Positions 9,214 to 18,036 of a DNA stretch of 64,000 nt are shown here, piece by piece. A program made the translations under genes and the position numbers. The stretch's first letter is position 1. Every line of letters begins with the position of its first letter. The notes beneath the pieces were generated by a model that saw nothing but the letters and a program-made list of their open reading frames with translations, was not told the origin of the DNA and searched no databases. This DNA comes from Emcibacteraceae bacterium. Lineage in GTDB: Bacteria; Pseudomonadota; Alphaproteobacteria; Sphingomonadales; Emcibacteraceae. Where the stretch lies: positions 1-64,000 of the forward strand of contig JAJFIR010000047.1 in assembly GCA_021774795.1 (NCBI GenBank), in the 5' to 3' direction.

Positions 9214-9777
9214 ATGGTAAAATTAGATAAAATATACACCCGTGGTGGAGATGGCGGCGAAACGTCATTATCGGACGGCAAACGTATGAAAAAATACGCA
9301 CCACGCATTGAAGCGTATGGAACAGTTGATGAAAGTAATGCCGCGATTGGCATGGCGCGCCTTCATACTTTTGGTGCAGACGATGTGATGCTTGAACGTA
9401 TTCAAAATGACTTGTTTGATTTAGGTGCCGATGTATCTACCCCGGCGGATAGCAAATATGCCGCCTCAGCACTTCGCATTGATCAGGTTCAGATTGACCG
9501 CCTTGAGCAAGAAATTGACCAAATGAACGCAGATATAGAGCCGTTAACTTCTTTTGTCTTACCGGGAGGTTCACCGGCCTCAGCGTATCTTCACTTAGCA
9601 CGAACAATGGTAAGACGCGCCGAAAGATTGCTTGTCAAAGTGTCAGAAGAAGAAGAAATTTCACCACTCGCGATAAAATATTTAAACCGTCTATCGGATC
9701 ATCTATTTGTGATAAGCAGAAGGACCAATGATGGCGGCAAAAAAGATGTACTTTGGATACCCGGAGAGAATAGATAA
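9214..9777 (+). CDS. cob(I)alamin adenosyltransferase, PduO type
   Basis: A 187-residue ATP:cob(I)alamin adenosyltransferase making coenzyme B12. The N-terminal ATP loop [12 protein letters not shown], the central VDESNAAIG helix, and the C-terminal RRAERLLV and [12 protein letters not shown] motifs are all present. The start is 2 bases after the twin-helix gene stop and its stop overlaps the acyl-CoA dehydrogenase start (TAATG). It implies an adenosylcobalamin enzyme, such as methylmalonyl-CoA mutase, elsewhere in the genome. Confidence 0.93.
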   Translation: MVKLDKIYTRGGDGGETSLSDGKRMKKYAPRIEAYGTVDESNAAIGMARLHTFGADDVMLERIQNDLFDLGADVSTPADSKYAASALRIDQVQIDRLEQEIDQMNADIEPLTSFVLPGGSPASAYLHLARTMVRRAERLLVKVSEEEEISPLAIKYLNRLSDHLFVISRRTNDGGKKDVLWIPGENR

Positions 9778-10958
9778 TGACAGCTACAAAATGGAAATCC
9801 GCCCCTTGGGATGATGTACTTTTATTTGAAGAATTTCTAAACGAAGAAGAAAGGATGATCCGCGATCAAGCCGCTTCCTTTTGTCAAACTGAGCTTATGC
9901 CCGGGATTTTGGAGGCCAATAGACATGAAGTTTTTGACAAAAACATTCTCGTAAAAATGGGTGAAATGGGGTTTTTAGGCCCGACAATTGAAGGGTATGG
10001 CTGTGCGGGCGTGGGATATGTTTCATATGGCCTTATTGCCCGCGAAGTTGAACGTATTGACAGCGGGTACCGAAGTGCCATGTCCGTGCAAAGTTCGCTG
10101 GTAATGTATCCAATTTACGCATATGGATCAGAGGAACAAAAAGAAAAATACTTGCCTAAACTTGCCAGCGCGGAACTGGTGGGTTGTTTTGGTCTTACGG
10201 AACCAAACTCTGGTTCAGATCCGTCAAGCATGCAAACCCGCGCCAAGTCTACAGACGGCGGTTATATTCTTAACGGTACAAAGATGTGGATTACCAATAG
10301 TCCCATTGCTGACGTTTTTATCGTCTGGGCAAAAGATGATGAGGGGGAAGTTCGCGGTTTCATTCTTGAAAAAGAGATGGACGGTTTAAGTGCGCCTAAA
10401 ATTGAAGGGAAGTTTTCACTACGGGCCTCGATAACTGGTGAAATTGTTATGGAAGATGTTTTTGTTCCAAAAGAAAACATTCTTCCAAACGTAATAGGAA
10501 TGAAAGGACCGCTTGGATGTCTTTCAAATGCGCGCTACGGGATTGCTTGGGGCGTCATCGGGGCCGCAGAGTTTTGTTGGCATGCCGCACGCCAGTATAC
10601 ACTCGACCGCAAACAATTTGGTAAGCCACTTGCGGCAAATCAGCTTATCCAGAAGAAGTTAGCGGATATGCAAACGGAAATTACCCTTGGTTTACACGGC
10701 TGCTTGCAAGCTGGTCGCTTACTGGATGATAAAAAATTATCCCCTGATGCCATTTCACTACTTAAAAGAAACAATTGCGGTAAATCACTTGATATCGCAA
10801 GAAATTCCAGAGATATGCACGGCGGCAATGGTATCGCGGACGAGTTTCATGTGATCCGTCACGTGATGAATTTGGAAGCGGTCAATACTTACGAAGGTAC
10901 TCATGATGTTCATGCGCTTATTCTCGGGCGTTTACAAACGGGCATTAATGCTTTCTGA
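9777..10958 (+). CDS. gcdH: glutaryl-CoA dehydrogenase (acyl-CoA dehydrogenase family)
   Basis: A 393-residue FAD enzyme. The glutaryl-CoA type is suggested by [32 protein letters not shown] and the C-terminus [19 protein letters not shown]; the catalytic base is E373 in YEGTHD. It oxidatively decarboxylates glutaryl-CoA to crotonyl-CoA in lysine and tryptophan breakdown, passing electrons to ETF. It is translationally linked to the adenosyltransferase gene. Convergent with a TonB receptor 8 bases downstream. Confidence 0.88.
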   Translation: MTATKWKSAPWDDVLLFEEFLNEEERMIRDQAASFCQTELMPGILEANRHEVFDKNILVKMGEMGFLGPTIEGYGCAGVGYVSYGLIAREVERIDSGYRSAMSVQSSLVMYPIYAYGSEEQKEKYLPKLASAELVGCFGLTEPNSGSDPSSMQTRAKSTDGGYILNGTKMWITNSPIADVFIVWAKDDEGEVRGFILEKEMDGLSAPKIEGKFSLRASITGEIVMEDVFVPKENILPNVIGMKGPLGCLSNARYGIAWGVIGAAEFCWHAARQYTLDRKQFGKPLAANQLIQKKLADMQTEITLGLHGCLQAGRLLDDKKLSPDAISLLKRNNCGKSLDIARNSRDMHGGNGIADEFHVIRHVMNLEAVNTYEGTHDVHALILGRLQTGINAF

Positions 10959-10966
10959 ATAAAGCG

Positions 10967-13123
10967 TTAGAAAGTGCCTTGTAAGAATACTGAATATTCC
11001 CGCACATATTTCCACTGCCTGTTTTCAAGGCGGTTTAGGTCATCATAACGAATATGATCGTTATAAAACTTCAGATCAGTCGTAAATTTAAGCGGTGTAA
11101 TATGTTCAAATCGGAAAATTAATTTTAGGTCGCTAAATATTTTGATTTCCGCAAAAGCTTCGTATAAATCGCCATTATAAGTGTTGGCTACCTGATTAAT
11201 TTCATGACGAGAGCTATCGCTTTTAATTCTACCCTTAAATCCATAAGACAAATTCCAAGCCGTTACATCGTGGCGGAAATTGATGGTAACTTCATGTTCC
11301 GATTTCCATTTAAACGGCCTATGAACACCACTAAATTGATCGATAACATCAGTGTTTTCCCACGCGTAATCAACACTGAATACGGCTTCAGGAACGCCAA
11401 TAAACCCTAAACGCAAATTACCCGTCGCTTTAATACCATACGATTCTGCGGTCGGAATGTTACCGGAAACTGATATTGGATCAATATTAACACGGGCAAT
11501 TGGATTTCCATTTGCGTCAATAAAAGCCGTGAAATCCACCAATTCAATATAATCTTTGATATCGCGGTAAAAGACCTCCAGTTGAAGTGCCCCGCTATCA
11601 TTTGGCAACCGATGCTCGTAAGCGAGGCTGTAGTTCCATGATTTTTCAGGGACAATTCCGGTATTTCCCAATCTTAAAATATCGTTGGTCGCGTCAAAGG
11701 TAGCAACGAAGTTTTGAAAATCCAACTGGCTCACTTTTTTCTCAACGGAGGCGCGGAGTTGATCATTTTCCGTAAAGTCGTACCGAAAATCAATACGCGG
11801 TTTTAGAAAACTGAAATTCTTGCTACGCTCAATGTTGGCCCCCGTAAGGGGAACGGACACAGAAGTAATTTTTGAGAACTCACCGGTAAGTGAACTTTGC
11901 AATACCATATTTGATGAAATATTATAGGTATGATTAGCGAAAATCTCATATCGGTTTTCTTTGACGGCGACGTCATCATTAACTTTTGTAACAAATGCCC
12001 CCATATCATAATCTTCGCTAATGAACATCTTATCAAAATTATTAGTGGCCGCTTCAACACCCACTTCGATAACCTGATCCTGCATAAATCCGTGTGTTAA
12101 AGACGTGCGAAGAATTTTTTCTTTCCTGACGCGATATTGATCGTTCCTAAAAAATGGCACGTCACCTGTGGTTAAGTTTTCTTCAAACAATTCCTGTTTA
12201 TCAATCCGGTCGCGATTAGCGATAAACAATGTTTTCCATGAACCAATACCATCAATATTTCTGGTATAGTCGCCGCCAACTTCCCACTTTTGCGTCTTCT
12301 GGTCCTCATCCCAATTCTGCAATTCTCGTAGTTGATTAATGGTCTGCTTAAAACGGGGCTCTCGCTTCGTATATTTTCCTGGTTCAAACTGTCCGTTAAG
12401 ACGAAGCTCATCACCATTCTCACCACTATATGTAATGTTTGCGTTAAATCTAAGATACTTGGTGATATTATCGGTATTTCGTCCCGCATCACCGGTTAAG
12501 ACATTATTTGGTGTAAAAATTTTATCTAATCGATGTTCTATATGCTGGCTTTGCTTTGCCTCAACACCCAGGATATAATCTATATTTCCAAGTGATCCAT
12601 TGCGTGAAATCTGGAAATCAGGTGAAAATACGTATGTTTCAGAATAGCGGCCACCAATTTTCCAGAAAGTACTCGATGTTGATGCACTTTCATCCATTAC
12701 CACATTAACGACAAGGCCTTGACTTTGAACGTCTAAATCGCTGGATGCACCACGAATAATTTCGACACGTTGCACTTGCCCAGCAGAAATTCGCTGTAAA
12801 GTATCACTGATGTTATTGGCCTTACCAGACAAGCGTTTATTGTTAATCAGTATTTGATCGCCACCTGATCCAAAACCGCGCTCTTGTTGACCGCCTCGAT
12901 TAGTACCACTACCGCCGGCGCGACGATTAGCATCCAATATTGCTTGAACTCCGGGTACCCGCTGAAGCATATCGAGCAACGTCACCGGATCATATTTAAT
13001 GAAATAATCTTTGTCGTAAGTAACGACTGACTGGTCGCCCGAAACCGTTTGGCCCAACGCACTCGTTGACCCCATCGCTATAGAGCATAGTAACACGCTC
13101 ATCAACAGCGGCTTGGACATCAT
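10967..13123 (-). CDS. TonB-dependent receptor (paralogue A)
   Basis: A 718-residue outer membrane receptor. It has a signal peptide (cleavage after SALG/Q, about residue 25), a plug domain (VTLLDMLQRVPGV at about 46-58, RGFGSGGDQILINNKRL at about 82-98, VQRVEIIRGASSDLDVQSQG), and a beta-barrel ending in SVFLQGTF with the terminal Phe needed for Bam insertion. The plug closely resembles that of the receptor at 18037, so the two are paralogues flanking the molybdoenzyme operon. The ligand is unknown. It lies 66 bases after soeC on the same strand. Confidence 0.88.
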   Translation of the reverse strand: MMSKPLLMSVLLCSIAMGSTSALGQTVSGDQSVVTYDKDYFIKYDPVTLLDMLQRVPGVQAILDANRRAGGSGTNRGGQQERGFGSGGDQILINNKRLSGKANNISDTLQRISAGQVQRVEIIRGASSDLDVQSQGLVVNVVMDESASTSSTFWKIGGRYSETYVFSPDFQISRNGSLGNIDYILGVEAKQSQHIEHRLDKIFTPNNVLTGDAGRNTDNITKYLRFNANITYSGENGDELRLNGQFEPGKYTKREPRFKQTINQLRELQNWDEDQKTQKWEVGGDYTRNIDGIGSWKTLFIANRDRIDKQELFEENLTTGDVPFFRNDQYRVRKEKILRTSLTHGFMQDQVIEVGVEAATNNFDKMFISEDYDMGAFVTKVNDDVAVKENRYEIFANHTYNISSNMVLQSSLTGEFSKITSVSVPLTGANIERSKNFSFLKPRIDFRYDFTENDQLRASVEKKVSQLDFQNFVATFDATNDILRLGNTGIVPEKSWNYSLAYEHRLPNDSGALQLEVFYRDIKDYIELVDFTAFIDANGNPIARVNIDPISVSGNIPTAESYGIKATGNLRLGFIGVPEAVFSVDYAWENTDVIDQFSGVHRPFKWKSEHEVTINFRHDVTAWNLSYGFKGRIKSDSSRHEINQVANTYNGDLYEAFAEIKIFSDLKLIFRFEHITPLKFTTDLKFYNDHIRYDDLNRLENRQWKYVREYSVFLQGTF

Positions 13124-13189
13124 TCAACCACCCTTCGTAAAGATGTTACTTTATATCAAAAGATTTTTAGTTATGCGAACTAATTTATT

Positions 13190-14092
13190 TCAAACAGTAT
13201 CTTTATCATAATAGAGGCGAACCACATGCTCGGCTTCCGCAAAAAACAGCCAACGTTCCGCCATCATCCCACCCAAACAAATAAGTGCGATGAAAATAGC
13301 GATGGGAAATCCAATATAAAGTAACCCTGCTGGTAAAATAAAACCACATCCCAGCGCGAGCCAGCGCATGATAGCACGACGTGATTTACCAAGATTATAT
13401 CCCATTTCACGCTCAAGATAATTTTTCTGAGAGTGAGCGGGCTCAAAAGGTTTTGCTTTACCAAAGTCAGGAAGGCCCAAGGCGCTTTCCCGCGTATATT
13501 TGCCGCGGTGTCTGTCAACATATATCCAGGTGATGATTTTTACGATAAGTGCGAGTATAAGCGTTGCGATAACAAGCTTATAATAAAGCCAGTCAGCAAT
13601 CATAATATAAGCAACACCGCCGGACGAAATAGCATAAACCTGGTAACCGATGATCACCCACACATTGTGCCACGCAGGAATAGCTTTTAACGACGCATAA
13701 ATCATACTGGTCGTAAATACGGTCGCTACCGCCCCAACCAATCCAAGAATAGCCATTGGCAAGATCAGAAACTCCATACCCAAAGAGAAATACTTTTCTC
13801 CACCAATAAAAACCATAGGACCGAAAGTAAGTATGGATAATATTCCTTCGCGACTGAGCCACGATGAGCGCCACTGGCTAAAAGCACGCCACGCTCGCTC
13901 CGGATGCCCCAAATGTAAAGTCGATGACAGAAGACCCGTCCCAACAAAGATTATTGATAACACTGTTCCGGCAATAATTTGAGTGTCATCGGGCGGTGTG
14001 CCGGCGATTAAAATAGCACACAGCCAGATAAACAAACCGTAGCCCATGCCGGAAAATGTTGTAAAAATAATAACTGATAATGCTGGATGCAT
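13190..14092 (-). CDS. soeC: DmsC/SoeC-type membrane anchor subunit
   Basis: A 300-residue polytopic protein of the DmsC/YnfH anchor family with about eight hydrophobic segments and the SSTLHLGHPERAWRAFSQWRSSW-type loop near residues 56-80 (motif split in family alignments as HLG.P.RA). It anchors the molybdoenzyme to the inner membrane and delivers electrons to or from quinone. Starts 4 bases after soeB. The assignment as Soe rather than Dms rests on the catalytic subunit. Confidence 0.75.
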   Translation of the reverse strand: MHPALSVIIFTTFSGMGYGLFIWLCAILIAGTPPDDTQIIAGTVLSIIFVGTGLLSSTLHLGHPERAWRAFSQWRSSWLSREGILSILTFGPMVFIGGEKYFSLGMEFLILPMAILGLVGAVATVFTTSMIYASLKAIPAWHNVWVIIGYQVYAISSGGVAYIMIADWLYYKLVIATLILALIVKIITWIYVDRHRGKYTRESALGLPDFGKAKPFEPAHSQKNYLEREMGYNLGKSRRAIMRWLALGCGFILPAGLLYIGFPIAIFIALICLGGMMAERWLFFAEAEHVVRLYYDKDTV

Positions 14093-14096
14093 GGCT

Positions 14097-14828
14097 CTAT
14101 CCTGAAAAATCCAAAGTGGCCCATTTTAGCAGGGCGTCTTTCACAGTCGAAACTTTCTGATCGAGTTTCTTACCTTCATTATGTTCTCTTTTTTGGGGCG
14201 GCAAATATTGATTTACGGGTTTTGTGTCCATTTCGGGAAATAAGTCACGCGCATCATTTTCTGCCGCCAGAACGGACACATTAGATTTAGGATTTGCAAA
14301 ATCGCCAAAATGACGGGCGCCGGCGGGACATGTTGAAACACATGACGGTACTCGTCGCTCTTCATCAATTGTTTCATCATATATTTTATCAACACAAAGA
14401 GTGCATTTTTGCATAACCCCTGCCGAAGTATCATATTCCCGCGCGCCATAAGGACAAGCCCAGGAACAAAGTTTACAACCAATGCAAACATCAGGGTTCA
14501 CAAGCACGATACCGTCTTCGGCCCGCTTTAGGGATGCTCCCGTAGGGCATACAGTAACACAAGGTGCGTCTTCACAATGAAGACATGATTTTGGAAAATA
14601 TACTGTACGATCTACCTCATTTTCCTTTTTAAATTCGTAACTATGAATACGGTTATACCAAACGCCGCTGGGATCATCGCCGTAAGGCTTTAAATCTTCC
14701 ATCGGGCCAGTGATACCGCTGGTATTCCATTCTTTACAGTTCACTGCGCAAGCATGACACCCAACACAGATGTTAAGGTCGATCAAAAGTCCTAGCTTTT
14801 TATCTGTTTTTTCCGGAAGGCAAGTCAT
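14097..14828 (-). CDS. soeB: four-cluster [4Fe-4S] ferredoxin subunit (SoeB/DmsB type)
   Basis: A 243-residue electron-transfer subunit with four cysteine groups: CVGCHACAVNC near residue 22, CLHCEDAPCVTVCP near 82, CIGCKLCSWACP near 116, and CTLCVDK with CVSTCPAG near 141-168. These would carry four [4Fe-4S] clusters between the Mo subunit and the membrane anchor. The start overlaps the soeA stop by four bases (ATGA). Like SoeB it lacks a twin-arginine or Sec signal, so the complex faces the cytoplasm. Confidence 0.85.
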   Translation of the reverse strand: MTCLPEKTDKKLGLLIDLNICVGCHACAVNCKEWNTSGITGPMEDLKPYGDDPSGVWYNRIHSYEFKKENEVDRTVYFPKSCLHCEDAPCVTVCPTGASLKRAEDGIVLVNPDVCIGCKLCSWACPYGAREYDTSAGVMQKCTLCVDKIYDETIDEERRVPSCVSTCPAGARHFGDFANPKSNVSVLAAENDARDLFPEMDTKPVNQYLPPQKREHNEGKKLDQKVSTVKDALLKWATLDFSG

Positions 14829-17701
14829 TCGGTAAGTTCCTTTTTAGTACCCAATGAACGCTCATATTCCTCAAAAGTCATATCCTTTTCAAATCCATAT
14901 CTTAAGGTATCGGGTCGATCATGCTTCGTATGCGCCTTAAATTGATCAAATAATGGCACTGTTTCATCGTTTGATTGATCAGTGGCTTTTTCTATTTTTA
15001 CCCGCGTATCAAACCACGCTCCCTGCCCCGTCACCGGATCAGAATTTGATCTAATTTCGCCATCATCACTCATCAAGTTTTCTGATATTACATGATTTAA
15101 AAGGAACGCTTTCTTATATTCAGGAGAATTTTCGTCGAGTGCCCATGCACCGCGACGCTTTCCAATGGCGTTCCAAGTCCAAACCGTTCCTTCGTTCAGG
15201 CCGTTCATATACTTAACTTGCACTTTTACTTCACCGTGAGGACTTTTCACCCAAACCCAGTCCAAGTCTTCAATATCGTTGTTTTTGGCCCAGTTACCGT
15301 TCACATATAAATAATTACGAGACGTAATTTGCCGCAGCCATGCATTTTGGCCGCCCCACGAATGATACATATGTGCTGGGCGCTGCGTGAGTGCGGAAAG
15401 TGGATATTCATCGCTATTATTGTCAACATGTTCTTGCGGCGCGTACCAAGTAGCAACAGGATTAAAATATTTCTTTATACGCTCTTTTGCATGATCGGGA
15501 GGTACATGATCGCCGTACCCGTCGGCCGCTAAATGAAATTTTTGCAACATTTCGTTATACATATTAAGTACGATAGGCTCCGGCGAGCCCATCCAACCCA
15601 TTTTCGTGGCCGTTTCCAGATAGGCCTGATTGGCGAAGCGGTTATACTGCTCCTCTTCTTTAAGCTGGAATTCCCAGTAACACCCATTATCGACATATTT
15701 CTGTAACTGGTCCGGATTTGGTTCACCTTTGCCTTGGCTTTTGCCGTCCTTGCCGCGCCAACCTGATAACGGCCCAACGCCGGGAGCCCTTTCGTGGTTT
15801 GCCAGATAATCGCTGTAACCGCCGGGATAAAGCGCGTTCCCATCTTCATCGACCATGCCGGCCAGCCCAAGGCGCGCGCCTAGATCAAGAACCACATCTT
15901 GGAAAGGCCGCACATCCCGATCCGGTTCAATTACGGGTTGGCGAATTGAATCCGCGGCTGCCTCCGCCGTGCCGATCGGCCGGTCAAGCATTGATATAGC
16001 ATCCCACCTTTCAAGATATGTTGTATCCGGCAAAATTAAGTCAGCGTACGGAACTGTTTCAGAATAAAATGCGTCCGAATATATAATATAGGGAATTTTA
16101 TATTCATTGGTCTCCGGGTCTTTATCAGTCATATATTTAATGGCATTTTTGACGTTCATCGAAGAATTCCACGCCATATTCGCCATATACATCATGAGAA
16201 CATCGACTTTATACGGGTCCCCCGCCCAGGCATTATGAAGTGCCATATGCATCATACCGTGGATGGCAAGCGGATATTCCCATGAGAAAGCTTTATCAAG
16301 TCTGGTGGGTTCGCCGTTCTTATCGACAGCCAAATCTTCTGGACCTGCTGGAAAGCCAAGTGGCTCCAAAGCCAATGATCCAAGAGGCTGCGCGGAAGCT
16401 TTAGCCATTTTTTTGTGTGGCGGACAAGGCCGGGGAAACGGCGGTTTATAACGAAATGAACCCGGACCATCTATGGCACCAAGTAACATTTGAAGCATAT
16501 GTAGCATTCGGCATGTTTCAAAGCCGTTTTTATGGGCCGCTATTCCGCGCATAGCGTGAAACGAAACCGGTCGACCGATGACTTGATCATGCTTATTACC
16601 GTAACTATCCGTCCACGGCATATCGATGACAATTTCCTCACTGAACGCGACCTGAGCCATTTCCGCCGCTATGCGCTCTATATCTTCTGCGGCGATACCC
16701 GTTTGTTTTTCAACTTCACTTAATTTATATTTGTCGCATAGAAATTCTTTGATAACGTGCTGAAAAGCCGGGACCGCCTTTGTGCCGTCATCAAGCGTAT
16801 ATTCGCCGACCATTGCTGGTTTAGTTTTCCCCACCCTCATAGGAGTAATTTTATTTTCATTGGTGTCAAAGCAAAGCGGTGTGCCGTCGCCGTCGCGCGC
16901 AAATAAGCCGTGATAAGCTGCTCCTGGGTTATCAATTACAAGCCACGGGCTGTTGGTGTATCGCGTTAGAAATTGCCAATCAATTTTTTCTGCTTTTAGA
17001 AGCTCTGCGATAAGCGCACCAATGAATAAGCCGTCTGTACCCGGGCGGATACTCAGCCATTCATCAGCGATGGCAGCGTAACCCGATTGCACAGGATTAA
17101 CAGAAATATATTTGGTCCCTTTACGTGATTTGATGGTCCCAATACCTTTTTTGATGGGGTTTGAATCGTGATCTTCAGCTACACCAAACATCATGAAGTA
17201 TTTTGTTTTGTGCCAGTCTGGTTCACCAAATTCCCAAAAGGATCCGCCAATTGTATAAAGACCTGCGGCCGCCATATTCACGGAACAAAAACCTCCGTGT
17301 GCGGCGTAATTATGAGTGCCGAATTTTGCTGAGAACCATCCCGTAAGCGCTTGACTTTGATCGCGGCCGGTGAAAAATGCTAATTTTTTTGGGTCCTTTT
17401 CACGAACCTTTCGCAGTTTCTCCGTCGCTATTTCCATGGCTTCATCCCAGGAAATTTCCTCGAATTCACCACTTCCGCGCGGACCAATTCTTTTCATAGG
17501 TGCAGTCAGTCGAGCGGGGGAATAATGCTGCATTATACCTGCTGAACCTTTGGCGCAAAGCACCCCTTTATTTACGGGGTGATTTGGGTTCCCTTCGATA
17601 TATTTAATGCGGTTATTTTTTAAGTGAACATTGATACCGCAACGACAAGCACACATATAGCAAGTTGTTGATTTTACTTCCGTTTCATTGATTTTTTGCA
17701 T
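14825..17701 (-). CDS. soeA: molybdopterin oxidoreductase, probable sulfite dehydrogenase SoeA
   Basis: A 958-residue bis-MGD enzyme of the DMSO reductase superfamily. The N-terminal [4Fe-4S] ligands are C14, C17, C21 and C49. The segment N-Y-A-A-H-G-G-F-C (131-139) matches the N-x3-H-x3-C pattern in which Cys (C139) ligates molybdenum, as in the Psr/Phs/Soe branch; DMSO reductases use Ser and Nap-like enzymes also differ in context. No Tat signal is present, which separates it from periplasmic PsrA/PhsA/DmsA and fits cytoplasmic SoeA of sulfite oxidation. Other substrates within this branch cannot be excluded. First gene of soeABC on the minus strand. Confidence 0.75.
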   Translation of the reverse strand: MQKINETEVKSTTCYMCACRCGINVHLKNNRIKYIEGNPNHPVNKGVLCAKGSAGIMQHYSPARLTAPMKRIGPRGSGEFEEISWDEAMEIATEKLRKVREKDPKKLAFFTGRDQSQALTGWFSAKFGTHNYAAHGGFCSVNMAAAGLYTIGGSFWEFGEPDWHKTKYFMMFGVAEDHDSNPIKKGIGTIKSRKGTKYISVNPVQSGYAAIADEWLSIRPGTDGLFIGALIAELLKAEKIDWQFLTRYTNSPWLVIDNPGAAYHGLFARDGDGTPLCFDTNENKITPMRVGKTKPAMVGEYTLDDGTKAVPAFQHVIKEFLCDKYKLSEVEKQTGIAAEDIERIAAEMAQVAFSEEIVIDMPWTDSYGNKHDQVIGRPVSFHAMRGIAAHKNGFETCRMLHMLQMLLGAIDGPGSFRYKPPFPRPCPPHKKMAKASAQPLGSLALEPLGFPAGPEDLAVDKNGEPTRLDKAFSWEYPLAIHGMMHMALHNAWAGDPYKVDVLMMYMANMAWNSSMNVKNAIKYMTDKDPETNEYKIPYIIYSDAFYSETVPYADLILPDTTYLERWDAISMLDRPIGTAEAAADSIRQPVIEPDRDVRPFQDVVLDLGARLGLAGMVDEDGNALYPGGYSDYLANHERAPGVGPLSGWRGKDGKSQGKGEPNPDQLQKYVDNGCYWEFQLKEEEQYNRFANQAYLETATKMGWMGSPEPIVLNMYNEMLQKFHLAADGYGDHVPPDHAKERIKKYFNPVATWYAPQEHVDNNSDEYPLSALTQRPAHMYHSWGGQNAWLRQITSRNYLYVNGNWAKNNDIEDLDWVWVKSPHGEVKVQVKYMNGLNEGTVWTWNAIGKRRGAWALDENSPEYKKAFLLNHVISENLMSDDGEIRSNSDPVTGQGAWFDTRVKIEKATDQSNDETVPLFDQFKAHTKHDRPDTLRYGFEKDMTFEEYERSLGTKKELTE

Positions 17702-17954
17702 AAATTAAAATACCGAAATTTTTATTATTGATACCCGCACAAATATATCGAATTCATTAACTGAATTTAACTCGTGCTATAATTTTAAGAGAAGCTAACA
17801 CAGAATAAGTAGAAATATTTTTTATTTTTGAGTATTTTCGATAAATCTTTAGCATCTCTTTTCAAAATCTGGCTCTAAATAGCATATTTCGTTGTAAATT
17901 TAAGGGATTTTTGGAAATAAATAATTGTTATGTTATTACGTTACAAAATTTCGA

Positions 17955-17983
17955 TTGACTTTCATTTTTAAAGAATGTATTCA
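17955..17983 (+). promoter_or_regulatory. sigma70-like promoter of the TonB receptor at 18037
   Basis: TTGACT (17955-17960) and TATTCA (17978-17983) are separated by 17 bases and lie about 55 bases before the GTG start, with AGGAG at 18027-18031. The rest of the 335-base gap from 17702 is AT-rich and carries a second TATAAT at 17778-17783 without a convincing -35 box; no gene or RNA is evident there. The palindrome-like CATATCGTTATG at 17997-18008 lies just downstream of the start point. Confidence 0.45.
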
Positions 17984-18036
17984 CCTCAAACATAAGCATA
18001 TCGTTATGTATCATAAAATTTACTTAGGAGACCATC

